Source: Enterobacter genomosp. O (GTDB lineage Bacteria > Pseudomonadota > Gammaproteobacteria > Enterobacterales > Enterobacteriaceae). Taken from it: a stretch of DNA of 64,000 bases. Location of the stretch: the NCBI RefSeq assembly GCF_001022965.1, contig NZ_LECZ01000026.1:930001-994000 (forward strand), given 5' to 3'. The position numbers and the translations under genes are program-made. A model generated the notes under the pieces. That model was not told the origin of the DNA, searched no databases, and was given only the letters and a program-made list of their open reading frames with translations. Shown piece by piece: positions 60,759 to 64,000 of this stretch. The stretch's first letter is position 1, and the number at the start of each line of letters is the position of its first letter.

Positions 60759-62937
60759 TTTTCCACTCCCGTCCGGTTGCTGCCTGCTGCTGCTGTTGCT
60801 GCATACGGCTGTTGTTCAGCGCCTGGGCTTTTGGCGCGTCCATTACCAGCATGCCTTCCTTGAGCACCACGACCCGCTCCACCAGCTCCAGCACCGGTAC
60901 GCGGTGGGTGGCGACGATGAGGGTGCGATGGCCGAGCCAGTCGCCCAGCCGCTGGATAAATTCCCGTTCGGTGTGCTCGTCCAGCGAGGCGGTGGGTTCA
61001 TCCATCAGCACGATATTCGGATCGCGCAGGAGCATACGCGCCAGCAGAATCGACTGGCGCTGCCCGCCGGAGAGCCCCACGCCGTTTTCCATGATCGGGT
61101 AGTCCAGCCCCTTGGGCAGCTTCTGCACGAAGCCCGCCGCGCCGGTCATCTCCAGCGCCTCGAAAATCTCTTCGTCGGTGGCGCGCGGCATGCCGAGGGT
61201 AATGTTTTCGCGCAGGGTGCCGTAAAACAGCCGCGCGTTCTGGGTCATAAAGCCGACGTTGCGCCGGACGTCGGCGACGTCGAGATGCGGCAGGCTGAAG
61301 CCGTCGAGCCGCAGCTCGCCGGCCGCCAGATCCATCCCGCCCGCCATGGCCTGCAGCAGGGTCGATTTCCCGGCGCCGTTGCGCCCGAGGATCGCCACTT
61401 TTTCGCCCGGTTTGATCTCCAGACGGTTAATGCGCAGCGCCATGCGCGGATCCTCCGGGTGATAGCGGAACTGCGCCTGTTCAAAGAGATAGTGTCCGCG
61501 CAGCACGTCCTGGCGAATTGGCGTCTCCTCGCGCTGGTTCTCGGTGGGCAGCTGCATGATGCTGTCCAGCCCCTCTTTTGCCGCTTTGACCTGCTGCCAG
61601 CGGGCCAGCACGCCGCAGAGCGTTGCCATCGGGGCGATCATGCGGGAGGCCAGCATCGACGCGGCGACCACTGAACCGGTGGTCAGGGTGCCGTCGATCA
61701 CCATCGGCGCGCCGACCACGATCACGGCGGCGTAAACCAGGCTCTGGATGGTCATTCCCCAACTGATCAGGTTCTGCGTCAGCTCGCGGGTGCGCAGGCC
61801 GGATTCCGCGGTGATCTGGATATAGCTGTTCCACTGTTGCAAAAAGCGGTTTTCCGCCTGCATCAGCTTGATGTCCTCCAGCCCCTGAACGCTCTCCACC
61901 AGCACCGCGTTGCGCAGGGTTGATTCATGGGCTGACTGCTTCGCCAGCTCCGCCAGCTTCTTCTGCAGCAGCAGGCCGGGCAGAACCATGATCACCGCCG
62001 CCACCGGTGCGATCCACGCCAGCTGCGGAGCGATGATCGCCAGCACCACCACGAACAGTAAAAAGAAGGGCAGGTCGACAATCGTCGAGATGGTGGACGA
62101 GGTCACCATCTCGCGGATCTGCTCCAGCTCGCGCAGCTGGGAGATAAAGCTGCCGGTTGAGCGGGGGATAGCGCTGTTGCGCAGCCGCAGCGCGTGGCCG
62201 AATACGCGATCCGAAACGCGCATGTCCGAGCGCTTGCCCAGCAGATCCATAATGTGCCCGCGCGCCACGCGCAGCACGAAGCCAAACAGGGTGGCGATCA
62301 GCACGCCGATGGTCAGGACGTAAAGCGTCGGGTAGGACTGCGCGGGGATCACCCGGTCGTACACCTGCATGGAAAAAACGATCCCGGAGAGCGACAGCAC
62401 GTTGATAAACAGCGCGGCGAGCATCACCCAGCTGTAGGGGCGCAAGTCGCGCATCACCAGCCGGTAGAGCCAGTCCGGGCGGTATTTAGAGATGTAGGCG
62501 TCGACGCGGCTGTCCTTCAGCGCGGCGAGTGGACGCAGGGCAATGACGTGGCGGATGGCGGGCAGCATCGCCGTCATCGACAGGCGGTTGGTGTAGGTCT
62601 CGTCGTCAAAGAAGCTGACCTCAAGGGTATCGTTGCCGTCGAAATGTTCGATCACGCCGATCCTGCCGTCATCCATCGCCACCACCACCGGCAGACGCCA
62701 GCTGTTGATCGCCTCCTGGCCGGCAGTAAGCAGCTGAAACGACAGCCCCGCCTCGCGTGCCAGCTGGGTGAGGGCGGGTACCATCGGTTTACCCTTCAGC
62801 CACGGCGCGCCCGCCAGCAGCGCGCCGGGAGAGCAAGAGACGCGGTAGCGCGTGGCGACAAAGCCAAAGGCCTGCGCCCACTGGACCAGGGCCTCATCCG
62901 TCATGTTTTCACCTTGCGGGATATCACGCTGCTTCAT
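60739..62937 (-). CDS. Type I secretion ABC exporter (LapB/BapC-like)
   Basis: 732-residue exporter: N-terminal C39-like domain (1-130) without the catalytic cysteine-histidine pair in the usual places, so a substrate-docking 'CLD'; membrane domain (about 160-440); ATPase with Walker A GRNGAGKST, signature LSGGQRQSILLARML and Walker B NIVLMDEPTASLDEH. A glutamine run of six ends near the C terminus (MQQQQQQAATG). Exports giant RTX adhesins in Lap/Bap/Sii-type systems. Overlaps the TolC-like gene by four bases. Confidence 0.93.
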   Translation of the reverse strand: MKQRDIPQGENMTDEALVQWAQAFGFVATRYRVSCSPGALLAGAPWLKGKPMVPALTQLAREAGLSFQLLTAGQEAINSWRLPVVVAMDDGRIGVIEHFDGNDTLEVSFFDDETYTNRLSMTAMLPAIRHVIALRPLAALKDSRVDAYISKYRPDWLYRLVMRDLRPYSWVMLAALFINVLSLSGIVFSMQVYDRVIPAQSYPTLYVLTIGVLIATLFGFVLRVARGHIMDLLGKRSDMRVSDRVFGHALRLRNSAIPRSTGSFISQLRELEQIREMVTSSTISTIVDLPFFLLFVVVLAIIAPQLAWIAPVAAVIMVLPGLLLQKKLAELAKQSAHESTLRNAVLVESVQGLEDIKLMQAENRFLQQWNSYIQITAESGLRTRELTQNLISWGMTIQSLVYAAVIVVGAPMVIDGTLTTGSVVAASMLASRMIAPMATLCGVLARWQQVKAAKEGLDSIMQLPTENQREETPIRQDVLRGHYLFEQAQFRYHPEDPRMALRINRLEIKPGEKVAILGRNGAGKSTLLQAMAGGMDLAAGELRLDGFSLPHLDVADVRRNVGFMTQNARLFYGTLRENITLGMPRATDEEIFEALEMTGAAGFVQKLPKGLDYPIMENGVGLSGGQRQSILLARMLLRDPNIVLMDEPTASLDEHTEREFIQRLGDWLGHRTLIVATHRVPVLELVERVVVLKEGMLVMDAPKAQALNNSRMQQQQQQAATGREWKNENQSA

Positions 62938-64000
62938 GGCTGGATCTCCACGGTCTGGATGGTGCGGTTATCAAGGTCGAACGCGTGACGCAGTTGCCCG
63001 GTGTTATAAAGGCAGTTGAGCTGCAGCTGGTGCAGCTGGCCGAGGGTCTGCTGCTGGGTGAAGCGCGCCTGGTAGACCTCCTGCTCGGCGTTGAGCACGT
63101 CGAGCAGCGGGCGCGAGCCGAGATCGAGATACTGCTGCTGGTACAGCTCGCGGGTGCGGGCGCTGAGCGCCTCCTGGCGACCCTGAATTTGCAGCGTGCT
63201 TTGCAGGCTCATCACCTGGCTGCGGGCTTCCAGCAGTTTCTGGCGGACGTCAAGACGCGTGCGCTGAATGGTGGACTGCGCCGCTTCCACCGCGTGTCCG
63301 GCGGCGTTACGCCGGGCGGTGAGGCCGCCGCCCTGATAGAGCGGCATCTGCACTTTTACCCATGCGGAATACTGGGTGCGATCCCGCGTGTCGCTGCCTG
63401 CATAGCGATCGTTCATGTAGTGACGCACCTCCGGCTCCAGCGAGACGGTTGGCGTCATCTGCGCGTCGGCGTAGTCGAGGTTAGCCTGGGCGACGTTAGC
63501 CTGCGCCCAGGCGGCGAGTACCGCGGGAACCAGACGGTCATCTGGCTCGGCGATGTCGCAGCTCCGGCCCAGCTTCTGCGGGAAATCATTGCTGATCGCG
63601 TTCAGGCTGTTCCAGCCGAGAAAGCTCATCAGCGTGGCGCGGGCGCTGTCCAGGCTGGCCTGGTACTGCATCAGCTGGGCGCGCGCGCCTTCGATACGGG
63701 CATCGGTCTGCACCACGTCAGAGAGCGAGGTGGCCCCTTCGTCATTACGCTGGCGGGTCAGCGTGCCGATGGAGGAGAGGGCCTCAAGCTGCTCTTTGGC
63801 GGTATCGACCATCTGCTGCCACGTTTGCACCTGCACCATGGCGATGGCGGTATCGTGGGCGATGGTGTCAATGCTCACCAGCACGTTGGCCTGCTGCTGG
63901 GCCACGCCGGCGCTCTCGGCGCGAACCTGGCTTGCCACCTTGCCGAAGTCGTAGAGCATTTGCGAGAGAGAAAGCACCAGCGACGGCGTAAAGCCGTTCT
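62934..64000 (-). CDS. TolC-family outer-membrane channel (LapE/BapB-like), 5' part beyond window
   Basis: Frame open from the stop at 62934 to the window edge; about 355 codons seen. Features of TolC repeat: QARFTQQQTLGQLHQLQLNCLYNTGQL near the C terminus and WVKVQMPLYQGGGLTARRN. The first visible codons read GFTPSLVLSLSQMLYDFGKV, the middle of repeat 1, so the true start and signal peptide lie past 64000. Confidence 0.92.
   Translation of the reverse strand, partial: NGFTPSLVLSLSQMLYDFGKVASQVRAESAGVAQQQANVLVSIDTIAHDTAIAMVQVQTWQQMVDTAKEQLEALSSIGTLTRQRNDEGATSLSDVVQTDARIEGARAQLMQYQASLDSARATLMSFLGWNSLNAISNDFPQKLGRSCDIAEPDDRLVPAVLAAWAQANVAQANLDYADAQMTPTVSLEPEVRHYMNDRYAGSDTRDRTQYSAWVKVQMPLYQGGGLTARRNAAGHAVEAAQSTIQRTRLDVRQKLLEARSQVMSLQSTLQIQGRQEALSARTRELYQQQYLDLGSRPLLDVLNAEQEVYQARFTQQQTLGQLHQLQLNCLYNTGQLRHAFDLDNRTIQTVEIQP

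Overview
The window is a stretch of Enterobacteriaceae chromosome, most like Enterobacter or a close relative (Leclercia/Lelliottia type). The gene order norWVR - gutQ/srlRMDBEA - mltB - pncC - recA - recX - alaS - csrA - serV/arg tRNAs - yqaBA - gshA - micA - luxS - emrBA/mprA - proXWV - nrdFEIH - ygaMC - alaE - stpA - ygaPV - yqaE is recognisable from the E. coli backbone. The genus is an inference from gene content; no 16S gene is present.

Layout. 1-2.3 kb: an SgrR-like regulator cut by the window edge, a GlcNAc-type PTS IICB permease without a IIA domain, and a small orphan gene. 2.5-6.8 kb: the nitric-oxide detoxification unit, norVW divergent from norR, with a sigma-54 promoter and three NorR sites visible in the shared intergenic region. 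6.8-11.7 kb: the sorbitol operon srlAEBD-gutM-srlR-gutQ. 12-13 kb: mltB. 13.2-15.7 kb: a metal (probably zinc) ABC transporter behind a Zur-like box, beginning with a 35-residue membrane peptide gene. 15.9-21.3 kb: pncC, recA with its LexA box, recX, alaS, csrA. 21.6-22.1 kb: one tRNA-Ser and three tRNA-Arg genes in perfect 141-bp tandem units. 22.2-25.5 kb: yqaB, yqaA, gshA, the small RNA MicA with a sigma-E promoter, and luxS. 25.5-28 kb: an AraC regulator convergent with a type-2 2-isopropylmalate synthase. 28-33 kb: emrB, emrA, mprA and an intact YgaY-like MFS transporter, with ygaZH absent. 33-36.5 kb: proXWV. 36.8-40.6 kb: nrdHIEF with two NrdR boxes. 40.8-44.5 kb: ygaM, ygaC, alaE, stpA, a small YodC-like gene, ygaP, ygaV with a 38-bp operator dyad, and yqaE.

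After yqaE the E. coli backbone (ygaU, csiR, gab) is absent. In its place stands a complete yahB-yahD-yahF-yahG-permease-yahI-yahJ cluster (44.5-53.4 kb). It pairs two FdrA/DUF1116-type carbamoyltransferase-like subunits with a carbamate kinase, a nucleobase-type permease and a Tat-exported cyclic amidohydrolase. This reads as an uncharacterised route that takes up a ring compound, opens it and harvests ATP from its carbamoyl group. It is the best candidate here for an undescribed pathway.

53.5-59.3 kb is accessory chromosome: a methyltransferase, an SDR with a divergent LysR regulator, a PLP aminotransferase, a small membrane protein, a SnoaL-like protein divergent from an AraC regulator, nudI, and a broken HigA-type antitoxin remnant. 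The last 4.4 kb is a Lap/Bap-type type I secretion operon (TolC-like, ABC, HlyD-like) that runs off the window; its giant adhesin cargo is presumably beyond base 64000. Nine copies of a short 'ccctctccc...gggagaggg' palindrome and one inverted REP pair sit between genes. No CRISPR array, prophage, transposase or rRNA gene was seen.
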